Positions 38,130 to 46,392 of a DNA stretch of 64,000 bases are shown here, in pieces (position 1 is the first letter of the stretch; every line of letters starts with the position of its first letter). Both the position numbers and the translations under genes were made by a program. The stretch comes from CBDCVY01 sp965223245 (GTDB lineage Bacteria; Nitrospinota; Nitrospinia; Nitrospinales; Nitrospinaceae), in contig CBDCVY010000013.1 in the NCBI GenBank assembly GCA_965223245.1, forward strand, positions 2,418,001-2,482,000, read 5' to 3'. The notes beneath the pieces are model-generated. The model made no database searches, had not been told where the DNA came from, and saw only the letters and a program-made list of their open reading frames with translations.

Positions 38130-39083
38130 ATGAAGCAAAAAATAAAAATTGGTGTCAGTAGTTGTCTGATAGGAGAAAAAGTCCGGTGGAATGGGGATCA
38201 TAAACAGAACCACTATGTCCGAAAAGTGTTAGGCAATTATTTTGAGTACGTCCCGATATGTCCGGAAGTGGAAGTGGGAATGGGAACTCCCCGAGAAACG
38301 GTTGCTCTTTATGGACCGCGGGAAAATCCCAAAATGATCAGTCGAAAAAGTCATATCGATTGGACTTCGCCAATGCGTCACTATATAAAAAATCGAATTC
38401 CTGAATTGAACGAAGAGGATCTTTGCGGATACATTTTTAAAAGCAAATCTCCTTCATGCGGTTTAGGAAGAATTCCTGTCTACTCAGATTTTACGCACCA
38501 GAAGGCCAGGCATGGCGCCGGTCTATTTGCCGATGCCTTTAAAGCAAAATATCCCTGGGTTCCCACGGAAGATGAAGGTCGGTTAAACGATTTCAAAATC
38601 CGGGAAAATTTTTTAGTCCGTGTATTTTGCTTTCACAGGTGGCAACGTTTATTAAAGGAAGGGTTTTCAATAAAGACACTCGTGGACTTTCATACGCGTC
38701 ACAAGTTTTTACTTTTGTCTCATAGTCGAAAGTATTACGACGCTCTGGGAAAACAGGTGGCAAATGCGAAATCCTATAAAAAGCGCGAACTCCGGGATCA
38801 ATACGTCAGTTTATTTATGGAAGCTCTCACGTACAAATCCACTCCCAAAAAAAATACTGATGTGCTGCTTCACATGCTGGGCTTCTTCAAGAAACAACTG
38901 CAGAAAAACGAAAAAGAAAATATTTTGAAAGTGATTGAAGATTACCGAAACGAATTGATCCCTTTAATTGTTCCCGTCTCCTTAATTCGTCACATGGTAA
39001 AAGTTTACAACATTAAATATTTACAGGATCAGGTTTATCTGAACCCGCACCCGAAAGAACTTATGCTGCGAAATCATGTTTAA
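38130..39083 (+). CDS. DUF523-DUF1722 (YbgA-like) protein, TudS-type Fe-S domain
   Basis: 317 residues. DUF523 about 5-145 with Cys12 (SSCLIG), Cys44 (PICPEVE) and Cys110 (SPSCGLG), the three-cysteine set that holds the Fe-S cluster in TudS thiouracil desulfurases of this family. DUF1722 about 185-300 (DFHTRHKFLLLSHSRKYY) as in YbgA. Such fusions are common and are frequently located near photolyase or B12/light regulators; a CarH-like gene lies 0.7 kb upstream. Exact reaction is not established here. Ribosome binding site weak. Confidence 0.85.
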   Translation: MKQKIKIGVSSCLIGEKVRWNGDHKQNHYVRKVLGNYFEYVPICPEVEVGMGTPRETVALYGPRENPKMISRKSHIDWTSPMRHYIKNRIPELNEEDLCGYIFKSKSPSCGLGRIPVYSDFTHQKARHGAGLFADAFKAKYPWVPTEDEGRLNDFKIRENFLVRVFCFHRWQRLLKEGFSIKTLVDFHTRHKFLLLSHSRKYYDALGKQVANAKSYKKRELRDQYVSLFMEALTYKSTPKKNTDVLLHMLGFFKKQLQKNEKENILKVIEDYRNELIPLIVPVSLIRHMVKVYNIKYLQDQVYLNPHPKELMLRNHV

Positions 39084-39177
39084 AGTTGTTAAACATTTTA
39101 TTCTAATGTGCCAGGACTTTGAAAACAGGTTCAGAATTGGAAAGGATGAATACGGATTAACCAATTATTCGTTAACT

Positions 39178-39390
39178 TCAATATCCCTTATTTTTCAGAC
39201 ATTCATTACTTTGAAGACGATTTTTAAGTTCTTCTAATTCTCCGGAACGTTCCATTGCAGACTCCGGATTCTTTTGTATTTCTCGGCCTATAGATTCGAT
39301 TTCTTTTTGAATGTCCTCGCAGGTATCGCCACATCCACTGAGAAAAATCCCCAGCATGAGACTGACGAGCATATATGCAATTCCTTTCAT
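39178..39390 (-). CDS. Small lipoprotein
   Basis: 70 residues. Signal peptide with lipobox LSGC, then a Cys-containing charged helix (CEDIQKEIES ... SNECLKNKG) with two cysteines that could pair. AAGG lies nine bases upstream of the ATG. Follows the exported protein at 39436 on the same strand with a 45-base gap, but that gene reads away from the window end, towards this one, so cotranscription is possible. Unknown function. Confidence 0.65.
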   Translation of the reverse strand: MKGIAYMLVSLMLGIFLSGCGDTCEDIQKEIESIGREIQKNPESAMERSGELEELKNRLQSNECLKNKGY

Positions 39391-39435
39391 TGACTTTGCC
39401 TTTTAGAAATTGTTTTCAGGTGACAAAATTTATTT

Positions 39436-40524
39436 TTAAAAATCCGGCTTTGCTTCCGGACCACTGTCCTTTTTCAGGAAAAGTTTTTCATCCCGGATGC
39501 GGTATCCGCGAGCATCGATCCCATTATCTTCGTACTGGATTTTGATGATTTTGGTTCGGGGATCGACTGCAATACTCGCCCAGATCCCCAACTTAAAACG
39601 CATCCACATTCGAAATCCCTGAAGTTGGTCCGGGCAGCGGGCAATCACATCCCGTTCTCCACGCTCCTGCCAGGCTTTGTACAGCATGGGATGGATCTCT
39701 CCCATTCCTTTGGGTGTGGTGCCTCGCTTTTCCATTTCCGCGGAACAGGCCGCCTTCACATCATAGCCCGGTTTTTCAGGTTGATAACTCATAGAAAGTC
39801 CCTGAGGCCCTGTGGATTGATTGGTTGGAGGACCGTACTTTTTTAACAGAGCTTCTTTAATGGGTTCCATATTAAATTTAATTTCGGGTTTAAACTTTTG
39901 CTCATAAGTGACCGCTATGAGTCTTGGACCTTCTTTACCAGGGAGGTTCATATGGCGAAACGCAGGTGCAATGGTTCGGTAGGATTGCTCATCCTCCAAA
40001 CGACCCATGATGTAACCAGCCTTCTTTAGAATGGACTCCACCTCCTCTTTGGTCATTTCATATTGTATCCCCTGAATATCGGTGGTTTTTAAAGGGCTGG
40101 CCACCTCTTCCGGAAGATGAACCTGAGGATATTCTTTATCAGGGGTTTGTGCGGCCTGAGTGGCAACCGCTTCTTCCTTAGCTGCCAGAGCAGTTTTTTG
40201 TTTTTCCTGTTTATATTGCCGCATCGCGGCTTTTATTTTTTTAGTCCAGACTTTGCGTTGAGGCGAGCGCTTTTTTCCGTAACTTTTATGAATTTTATTT
40301 TTTTCTTTCTTGATCGCCGTGATGCGTTTTTTAAATTCAGCCGGTGTGATTTCCCCTTTGCTCTTTAATCGAACGGTTTCTTCGTGAGACTTTGTGAGCT
40401 CTATTATTCGTGCAATGTCTGATGACTCATCCGCAAACGCATAAACGGACAGGAGCCCGATCAGGACCATTTGCACCATTAAGCACACTGCAAAACACCG
40501 TAATCCACTTACAAGTTTTTCCAT
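39436..40524 (-). CDS. Exported protein of unknown function
   Basis: 362 residues from the ATG at 40524 (GGGGGG about ten bases upstream). Signal peptide ending near VYAFA. A SHOCT-like segment follows (about 35-55: LKSKGEITPAEFKKRI), then a Lys-rich helix (60-115), a linker, and a C-terminal domain (150-345) starting with GIQYEMTKEEVESILKKAGY, a pattern seen in small outer-membrane/periplasmic domains that track sequence-specific structure changes (BamE/SmpA-like). Four cysteines occur, two in the C-terminal half (KAACSAEM, IARCPDQ). No specific function can be assigned. Confidence 0.65.
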   Translation of the reverse strand: MEKLVSGLRCFAVCLMVQMVLIGLLSVYAFADESSDIARIIELTKSHEETVRLKSKGEITPAEFKKRITAIKKEKNKIHKSYGKKRSPQRKVWTKKIKAAMRQYKQEKQKTALAAKEEAVATQAAQTPDKEYPQVHLPEEVASPLKTTDIQGIQYEMTKEEVESILKKAGYIMGRLEDEQSYRTIAPAFRHMNLPGKEGPRLIAVTYEQKFKPEIKFNMEPIKEALLKKYGPPTNQSTGPQGLSMSYQPEKPGYDVKAACSAEMEKRGTTPKGMGEIHPMLYKAWQERGERDVIARCPDQLQGFRMWMRFKLGIWASIAVDPRTKIIKIQYEDNGIDARGYRIRDEKLFLKKDSGPEAKPDF

Positions 40525-40938
40525 TGAAAATTTACCCCCCAATACTTAAACTCCAGCGATCAGTGGCTTGGCTTCCTCTATTCAAGATTCCTTGACCCAT
40601 GATTATAACGGAGTGTCCGAATAAGAGCAGACCTTGCCTTCGCTAAAGATTTTTTTGAAATAACTAGATACACTCGGAATTAAGTATGAAAAAATAACTC
40701 CTATTCCAACTAGTGCTAATTATAAAAAATGTATATTTATTTTAATAGCAGAAAACCATGATTTATCACGAGATCTTTGGAATTTTTTGACCCCAAAAAA
40801 AAAAGAAAACCCAAAACGTGAGTTTTGGGTTTTCTCTTTTACCCGGCGGGGTTCTTTAATCTAGAATCTATCCTGTTTGCCTTGAAGAAAGTTTATTGAA
40901 TCTTAGAAACTCAAGGTGAAGCAAGAGGTGACTAATCA
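40525..40938. other. Intergenic region at the end of the TOMM locus
   Basis: About 410 bases. It contains the strong terminator at 40792-40835 and otherwise nothing I can support. Confidence 0.5.
40792..40835 (-). terminator. Terminator of the TOMM precursor C transcript
   Basis: Perfect 14-bp stem (AGAAAACCCAAAAC / GTTTTGGGTTTTCT) with a GTGA loop; on the minus strand it is followed by a run of about ten T. It lies about 100 bases after precursor C. Confidence 0.85.
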
Positions 40939-41145
40939 TTACAAGAATAAGAAAGGCCGCTGATCAACACATGAATTTGTAAAAGGACGCTGGTCTGCGC
41001 ACGAAGCAGCAAAAGATTCCTGAATACCGATGCCAAGGGGAACCGTACGATTTGCTGTTTCTGCTTTCCGGGAGGTTTCTTGAATGCTCCACTTAAAATT
41101 GTTGGGATTGGACTTTAAATTTTCGACATGGTTTCTTTCGATCAT
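40939..41145 (-). CDS. TOMM precursor peptide C (divergent core)
   Basis: 68 residues; GAGGA six bases before the ATG. The leader contains NNFKWSIQETSRK, matching the F-[KN]-W-[SN]-[IV]-[QE]-E motif of precursors A and B. The core begins TVPLGIGIQESFAASC and has two CxDQRPF repeats. Compared with A, the GCG motif has become GIG and the C-terminal PLPYGCGSC is lost, so it may be a decaying or re-specialised substrate. Preceded by a remnant of the YcaO C-terminus (41155-41252), showing an origin by tandem duplication of the modifying gene's 3' end with a precursor. Confidence 0.65.
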   Translation of the reverse strand: MIERNHVENLKSNPNNFKWSIQETSRKAETANRTVPLGIGIQESFAASCADQRPFTNSCVDQRPFLFL

Positions 41146-41154
41146 AAAATTTCC

Positions 41155-41252
41155 TCAAGAAAATGGATGGGGAAATAAAATTCGAGAAGGGTTCAGTAAT
41201 TTTATTTCCGGTTCTGAGAAAGGAGATGAGCATCATCCCCTTCAGAGAGCCC
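41155..41252 (-). pseudogene. Remnant of a second YcaO C-terminus
   Basis: On the minus strand this translates, with a frame change, to KGMMLISF then SEPEIKLLNPSRILFPHPFS and a stop. The intact YcaO gene ends EGMVPISF...LEPILP...GRNVLFPHPFP. The alignment, including the terminal PHPF motif, and the position just before precursor C mirror the arrangement of the intact YcaO gene and precursor A. Confidence 0.7.
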
Positions 41253-41601
41253 AAAAAATATTTAAGTGCCCTCTATTCAAAGGTAAGGGCATCGTAGGAG
41301 AGGGTCAAGAGAAATTTAATATTTTTTTTGTTATTTCAGCGCGTTTTTCAATGGCTTAGAATCCCAACGCATTTTCGCACTGGACTAATTAATTCATGGG
41401 ACATATGGGACATGAGGTTATTACCCAAACTAAATATGAAATTAAGGTATGAGTTTTAATGAAGAGATAAAATGTTGAGTGGAGCCAATTTATTTCAGTG
41501 TAATAAAAAAAGAAAGGTGAGCCCAAGTTATGCTATGAGTTCACCCTTCTATATTAATATCTATAAATTATAAAAACCTAAACCCCGTCACAAGAAAACA
41601 G
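41253..41601. other. Spacer between TOMM precursors B and C
   Basis: Contains a fragment (41268-41300) of the dispersed repeat (CTCTATTCAAAGG) and otherwise unassigned AT-rich sequence. The leader and promoter of precursor C, if separate, must lie here. Confidence 0.4.
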
Positions 41602-41642
41602 AAAAGGGGAAAACTATAGAATCCTCTATACTTTTCCCCTTT
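41602..41642 (-). terminator. Terminator after TOMM precursor B
   Basis: AAAGGGGAAAA ... TTTTCCCCTTT outer stem with an inner CTATAGA/TCTATA stem; flanked by T-rich sequence in both directions. It lies 22 bases after the stop of precursor B, separating the YcaO-A-B operon from precursor C. Confidence 0.8.
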
Positions 41643-41664
41643 ATCTTTTAAAAAAAATCTTTCT

Positions 41665-41835
41665 TTAGTTACATTCACAACCATAAGGCAGTGGCATAAC
41701 ATTACTACTGCGAGGCACGCGGTTACATTCACAACCGTAAGAAAGTGGCTGCGTTTCTTTCGCTTGCCGACTTTCGTTTTTCTTGGCCTCTTCTTCAACG
41801 TTCCACTTAAAACTTTTGTCATTACTGCTTTTCAT
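41665..41835 (-). CDS. TOMM precursor peptide B (two PL[SP]YGCECN core units)
   Basis: 56 residues, read directly from the minus strand. A longer open frame overlaps it in another phase and is not the gene. GGGAG lies about ten bases before the ATG. The leader has DKSFKWNVEEEAKKN, matching precursors A and C. The core is two near-identical units, PLSYGCECN and PLPYGCECN, separated by RVPRSSNVM, the last ending at the stop. Each unit offers two Cys for cyclodehydration to thiazolines/thiazoles. Repeated core units suggest release of two similar products or a doubly modified peptide (inference). Lies 40 bases after precursor A. Confidence 0.8.
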   Translation of the reverse strand: MKSSNDKSFKWNVEEEAKKNESRQAKETQPLSYGCECNRVPRSSNVMPLPYGCECN

Positions 41836-41875
41836 AATGTTTTCGCTCCCGGAAAAATACTAAATCAATATATTA

Positions 41876-42073
41876 TTAACAGCTGCCGCACCCATAGGGA
41901 AGCGGTCGCTGAATAACGCCCGATTGAGGTTGAGGTGCCAACGCACTGCCACAACCCAGAACCATCCGGGTATTGCTTTGACCCTCATTCAAAGTTTCTT
42001 CTTGAATACTCCAGTTAAAACTTTTGGAATCTTCCATTGAACTTAATGGTTTTCCCTTTTTATTTGGAATCAT
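41876..42073 (-). CDS. TOMM precursor peptide A
   Basis: 65 residues from the ATG at 42073 (GAGGGGG just upstream), 10 bases after the YcaO gene; the frame is open further upstream into that gene, but the internal start has the ribosome binding site. Leader: SMEDSKSFNWSIQEETLNEG. Core: MVLGCGSALAPQPQSGVIQ followed by RPLPYGCGSC at the C-terminus. The terminal PLPYGC matches precursor B. The shared leader motif is the probable binding site for the RRE-like domain of the modifying enzyme. Confidence 0.8.
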   Translation of the reverse strand: MIPNKKGKPLSSMEDSKSFNWSIQEETLNEGQSNTRMVLGCGSALAPQPQSGVIQRPLPYGCGSC

Positions 42074-42083
42074 AATTCCCCCT

Positions 42084-44321
42084 CTAAGGAAATGGATGTG
42101 GAAATAAAACGTTCCTCCCGGATTGGGTTCCACGTTTCTTACCATCCGGTAATATCGGTTCTAAACCATAACCAAAAGATATTGGAACCATCCCCTCTAT
42201 AAAAGCTCTAACCACTTTTACTGTAGATCCGTCACTCAAAGTTAGACAAACCTGGGGAGTGATGTCGAGATAATAGCTACTCCTTGCCCGTTTTGTCAAC
42301 CATTTTTGAAGGCTATTTAAATTCTCACAAAAGCTTTTTACCCCAGAAAAAGTAATAGTTTCGGATACCCGTAATAATTGATTCGCTTTCTTATAGTAAC
42401 GTCGCTGACTATAAAGGTTTACATGATCCTCAGGATTGGACGCATTTTCCGGAGAAATTGGTATCGGATTTCCGACCTGGTCCGTTAAGGTCACCATCGA
42501 CTCCAATTCACTGATTCCATGCTCCAGAGCCGAGCTGGGATCATACCCCGCCGCAGCGGTTACCCGGGTCATTCCTTTGGAAGTGTTTTGTGAAAACAAT
42601 AAAAAGCTGGCGATAGGTTCCTGCGACATGACCCTAACCTGAGTCTCCCAACCAATACCATTAAGTCCCTGAATCCTGTGTTGGAGTTCACCCGGAATGG
42701 AAGAGAGTGATAATTTTAGCAGAGGAGTTTTTCCCAACCAGGTTCGCATGAACTGATCGCGCTCAATCAGTTCAACCATCGCACGGTCCAGCGCTCCTTC
42801 AAAAGTTGGATAGGCCGCAACCCCGGAAGTGGAAGTGAACGTATAGGGCAGTTCACTTTTTTTTCTCTGCTTTTCCAGGTAATAGCTTTTTGGTTTTGAA
42901 GAAAAATAAACCTGATCCGCCAAAACCCAGTGAGGTTCATCGGTCACAGCATGTTTCACCCGCACCCAATCGTATTTCTTTCGCCTATTAAAAGGAGCCA
43001 AAGGAAAATCCGGTCGTTGGTATTGTTCCTCTGAATATTGAACCAACTTTCCGGGATCAATAAAACGGTCCAACTCTCCGGCGGTTGCTCTTTTAATGTT
43101 CCTGGGCATTTGACAGGCCAGGCGTTCGATGGATTCTGCAATGGCTTTGTCATAAGCCAGTAACGGATCTGCGTCGCGCCCCCAACACCAGCCAGAGGAC
43201 AATTTTTTCAAAAATAAATTCGTACGTGCAAAATAAAACGGCGGTTGATACGAATTACTGTCGAAGTCGACCCAGGAAAACGAAAGTTCATAGTCTTTAT
43301 TGATTTTAGACTTTTCCTTGGGGGATAACTGATTCCCGACGACCATTACCAAATACGGATCATGGTTGGGAAGCTCAGTGATACGTTTAATTCGTTCATC
43401 CATGTAGCCGCCCAAAAGATAAACACCCACTCCTGTTTCCAGGGCACACAGTTGAATATTTTGCGCAGCATGGCCTGCCTCCATCAAACAATACGAAACG
43501 GATCGATTGCCATATTTGGCTCCGGAGTGCGAAAAGTTTCCACTAATAACTATTGCTCCATGACCCGAAGCCACTCCTGTGGGATCGAGCAGCGCTCTGA
43601 ATAATGTTTCGGGAGGGCTGGAAAGTTTTTTAAAACCCACCTTGCGTGATTTCCCAAAATGGATTTGATACACTCCCGCTTCCAGCTTATGGGTCTTCCG
43701 CCATTGGATCCAGGTTAATTCCAAAGGATAAACACCACCACCGGAGGGAACGGTGCGCCCCGCCCTTTGATCATATTTCCCCAGTTGTTTTGGGGCGTCC
43801 AACACCCCATAACCTGAATACAGCAATGCAACAATTTGATCCATGGACATTGCGGTGTGGTCAAATTCGCGGTCGGTTCCCCGCTTCTGTAACGATTCTA
43901 TAAATTTAGTTTTGGGAGGACGAAAGGTTTTAGTTTTTGGATCCAGTTTTTGGACGCGGTCGCTGGCCGCTTTCGCCAATTCAAGGGGCAATTCCGGAGG
44001 AACGTCCGAGGGATAAGGCTGCGGGTTCTGCACCCACGACCATTGATGAGAGATCCAGTACTTGGTAGGAACCAGAATCCCACGTGAAACCAGATCATTC
44101 AAAAAACTGATGATCGTGTCCCGGTCAAAATCTTTAGAAAGACCATCTACAATAGTTTTAAATTCGCGTTTCCCGTCGACGGTATCAAAAAGGTTTTTCA
44201 ATAAACGTTTGGGCGCGGTAATGGTAAAACTTTTTCCACTTTTCTGCACTGTCAATTTGTCACCGGCTAATTTAACCGACGAGGAAAAGTTTAATGGCGT
44301 GTTATCTTGGATGTCTGGCAT
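42084..44321 (-). CDS. TOMM synthetase: RRE-like, SagB-type dehydrogenase and YcaO fusion
   Basis: 745 residues. About 10-90: winged-helix, RRE-like region (LFDTVDGKREFKTIVDGL, FLNDLVSRGIL) expected to bind precursor leaders. About 150-335: SagB/McbC-type FMN dehydrogenase (RTVPSGGGVYPLE; LMEAGHAAQNIQLCALETG; MVVGNQ) that oxidises azolines to azoles. About 370-745: YcaO cyclodehydratase with the ATP-binding glutamates in AESIERLAC, ALDRAMVELIERD and EHGISELESM, ending in PHPFP, the PxPxP tail typical of azoline-forming YcaO enzymes. The usual separate cyclodehydratase partner (E1-like) is absent. No protease or exporter is adjacent. First gene of the operon with precursors A and B. Confidence 0.85.
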   Translation of the reverse strand: MPDIQDNTPLNFSSSVKLAGDKLTVQKSGKSFTITAPKRLLKNLFDTVDGKREFKTIVDGLSKDFDRDTIISFLNDLVSRGILVPTKYWISHQWSWVQNPQPYPSDVPPELPLELAKAASDRVQKLDPKTKTFRPPKTKFIESLQKRGTDREFDHTAMSMDQIVALLYSGYGVLDAPKQLGKYDQRAGRTVPSGGGVYPLELTWIQWRKTHKLEAGVYQIHFGKSRKVGFKKLSSPPETLFRALLDPTGVASGHGAIVISGNFSHSGAKYGNRSVSYCLMEAGHAAQNIQLCALETGVGVYLLGGYMDERIKRITELPNHDPYLVMVVGNQLSPKEKSKINKDYELSFSWVDFDSNSYQPPFYFARTNLFLKKLSSGWCWGRDADPLLAYDKAIAESIERLACQMPRNIKRATAGELDRFIDPGKLVQYSEEQYQRPDFPLAPFNRRKKYDWVRVKHAVTDEPHWVLADQVYFSSKPKSYYLEKQRKKSELPYTFTSTSGVAAYPTFEGALDRAMVELIERDQFMRTWLGKTPLLKLSLSSIPGELQHRIQGLNGIGWETQVRVMSQEPIASFLLFSQNTSKGMTRVTAAAGYDPSSALEHGISELESMVTLTDQVGNPIPISPENASNPEDHVNLYSQRRYYKKANQLLRVSETITFSGVKSFCENLNSLQKWLTKRARSSYYLDITPQVCLTLSDGSTVKVVRAFIEGMVPISFGYGLEPILPDGKKRGTQSGRNVLFPHPFP

Positions 44322-44429
44322 AATCTTTTAGATGTTAATTCCGGTTTTTTATAAAGGAACTACCATAGAGAAAAACTTATTCCTTTTCATTAGGGTTTAT
44401 AACAAATGGAACAGGGGAACACTATCAAT

Positions 44430-44457
44430 TTATCCCGATTTAAGTAAGAGGTATAAT
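44430..44457 (+). promoter_or_regulatory. Candidate promoter of the GlcG/HbpS-like gene
   Basis: Perfect TATAAT (44452-44457) with a weak TTATCC 16 bases upstream, 50 bases before the ATG, within the divergent region shared with the TOMM operon. Confidence 0.35.
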
Positions 44458-44506
44458 AGAAAACAAACGCAACCCGGCAAAAAACATGGAAAGGGAAGGA
44501 GAACCC

Positions 44507-45058
44507 ATGATCACAAAAAAAATAACATCGATAAAAATCCGCTCGATCAAAACGAAAGTTGGAGTTTTCAGTTTATGCTTGTTAGGATTATTCGGCGCCC
44601 ATGTTTCTGCTGCGGAGTTACCCAAAGAGAGCGTACTCCCTCTGACATTGGCAACTCAAGCGGCACAGGCGGCAGTGGACAAATGCAAGGCCGATGGGTA
44701 TAACGTGAGCGCTGCCGTGGTGGACCGCGGAGGCAACGTCCGCGCTTTATTACGACAGGATGGCGCCGGTCCTCACACCACGGACAGTAGTCGTAAAAAA
44801 GCTTACACGTCTAACAGCTTAAAACGGCCGACCGGAGAATTTGCAGCTTTGATCGTGAAAGTCCCTGCAACTCAAGGATTACAATTTATGAACGACCACA
44901 TGCTTATGCTGGAAGGTGGCCTGCCGATTGAATTCGGCGGCGAAGTTGTGGGTGGAATCGGAGTCGGCGGCGCCCCCGGCGGTCACCTGGATGCAGCGTG
45001 TGCCGAGGCGGGATTAAAAAGTATCGGTGCCGTCTCCAAGTATTCCGGTAAAAAATAG
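44507..45058 (+). CDS. Exported GlcG/HbpS-family heme-binding protein
   Basis: 183 residues from the ATG at 44507 (AAGGAG five bases upstream). Signal peptide (KVGVFSLCLLGLFGAHVSA). The mature part is a full GlcG/HbpS (DUF336) domain: LATQAAQAAVDKCKADGYNVSAAVVDRGG pattern, then GGLPIEFGGEVVGGIGVGGAPGGHLD. Family members bind heme or degradation intermediates; role here unknown. Divergent from the TOMM operon, so possible co-regulation but no proven link. Confidence 0.8.
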   Translation: MITKKITSIKIRSIKTKVGVFSLCLLGLFGAHVSAAELPKESVLPLTLATQAAQAAVDKCKADGYNVSAAVVDRGGNVRALLRQDGAGPHTTDSSRKKAYTSNSLKRPTGEFAALIVKVPATQGLQFMNDHMLMLEGGLPIEFGGEVVGGIGVGGAPGGHLDAACAEAGLKSIGAVSKYSGKK

Positions 45059-45211
45059 AAATTGGTTTCTAACCAGCAAAACTTATTTTTCCCGTGATAA
45101 TAGAAGTCTAATGTTAAAAACATCTGTCGGTAAAATGGAGTCGATTCTATATAAAAACCTTTCTTTAGAAGAAAATTTTAAACAAAGGACAATGCGCTCC
45201 TCTTTAGAAAA

Positions 45212-45524
45212 GAGACCTTTGCATAAGCAAGGATTATTGAACAAACAAATCCAACAAAAGAGCGGAGACCCATGTTCGCCCTCTTTTCCAACCTGGCGGT
45301 TGGAGGCAAAAGGGATTTTCAGAAGTTGGTGGATAGATGAACTGAAATGAACCTTAGGAAATTCTTGCTTCCTCCAGGCGTTGCCTGGCGGGGGGATTGA
45401 CCTCCTGGGGTTTGCTATTGAAAGAAAAATCCCCCTATCCCCCTTCGCAAAGGGGGAATACATGGGTCTCCAATTTCATATTTATTGTGTCTCATTCGTA
45501 AATTTGCTGTTACGCAAAGGTCTC
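45212..45524. mobile_element. MITE-like repeat, copy E
   Basis: 313 bp with inverted termini: GAGACCTTTGCATAA (45212) and TTACGCAAAGGTCTC (45510-45524), one mismatch. Internal ATGTTCGCCCTCTTTTCC, TGGCGGTTGGAGGC and ATACATGGGTCTCC blocks recur in copies A, B and D, partly inverted. Several internal palindromes. No coding capacity. Confidence 0.7.
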
Positions 45525-45545
45525 ATTATTAAGGTAATTGAACTC

Positions 45546-46364
45546 ATGGAAACTCCAAAAGAAGAAGTAGATCGTCCTAAAAAAAGTACTGCCATCAATT
45601 TATTATGGACCGGGGGATGGGATTCTACGTTTCGACTGCTGGAGCTTTTAATTATAGAAAAACAAAATGTTCAGCCTTATTACATTGTCGATCATGAAAG
45701 AGCATCGACCCTCTATGAAATGAAAGCCATGCAAACGATCAAGGAAATCCTATTCATTAAATTTCCGGAAACTCAAGAGTTATTATTGCCCACCATCACT
45801 CAACGGCGTAACCAGATCAAACCCAATAAAGAAGTCACTCAAAAATGGAAACAATTCTATAAGGAAATCAAATTAGGAAGTCAATACGATTGGCTTCCAC
45901 GGTTTGCGGAGGAACAAGGGCTTTATGATCTGGAACTGGGCCATGAAAAACCTTACAAGCCGCGGCCTCTAGATGAAATCCTCGATCCCAATATTATTGG
46001 TGAAGGTCACGAATGCCGAGTGACGGATAACCCCACCCGGCCCATGGCCAGTCTGTTTAAATACTTTCGTTTTCCGATTTATTTTGTCACGAAAGCAAAA
46101 ATGGAACGGATCGCGCGTGAAAACGATTTTTTCGACATCTTACAAAACGTTTGGTTTTGTCATCGACCCAGAAATAATGGCACCCCCTGCGAATTTTGCC
46201 AACCCTGCAAAGTGGCGAAGAAATCCGGGTTCTCCCACGGCCTGCCTCCCTCAAATTGGATGCGCGACCAATACTTAAAACTCTGCTTTAAAGTTTCCAA
46301 CCATTGGGATCGGTGTCAGTCCATCCTCAAACGCATTGGTAGAAAACTAAAAAACTTTTCCTGA
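45546..46364 (+). CDS. QueC-like PP-loop ATPase-family protein
   Basis: 272 residues from the ATG at 45546 (AAGG about ten bases upstream, provided at the edge of repeat copy E); longer upstream frame lies in the repeat. PP-loop LLWTGGWDST at 19-28, which activates carbonyl or carboxyl groups with ATP. Cys205-x9-Cys215-x2-Cys218-x2-Cys221 matches the zinc site of 7-cyano-7-deazaguanine synthase QueC. Other segments diverge from QueC, so it may be a QueC-like enzyme with a different substrate rather than true queuosine synthesis. No other queuosine genes are present. Near the TOMM locus but separated by the repeat. Confidence 0.7.
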   Translation: METPKEEVDRPKKSTAINLLWTGGWDSTFRLLELLIIEKQNVQPYYIVDHERASTLYEMKAMQTIKEILFIKFPETQELLLPTITQRRNQIKPNKEVTQKWKQFYKEIKLGSQYDWLPRFAEEQGLYDLELGHEKPYKPRPLDEILDPNIIGEGHECRVTDNPTRPMASLFKYFRFPIYFVTKAKMERIARENDFFDILQNVWFCHRPRNNGTPCEFCQPCKVAKKSGFSHGLPPSNWMRDQYLKLCFKVSNHWDRCQSILKRIGRKLKNFS

Positions 46365-46392
46365 GTGAGCCGCTTCCCTAAAAATAATTTAT

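Noticed and set aside
41568..41822. 84-codon frame on the minus strand over precursor B
   Set aside because: It overlaps precursor B in another phase, has no leader or core motif and no matching ribosome binding site; the other frame matches the neighbouring precursors.
45381..45545. N-terminal extension of the QueC-like protein
   Set aside because: The extension is translated repeat sequence; the ATG at 45546 starts the conserved domain.
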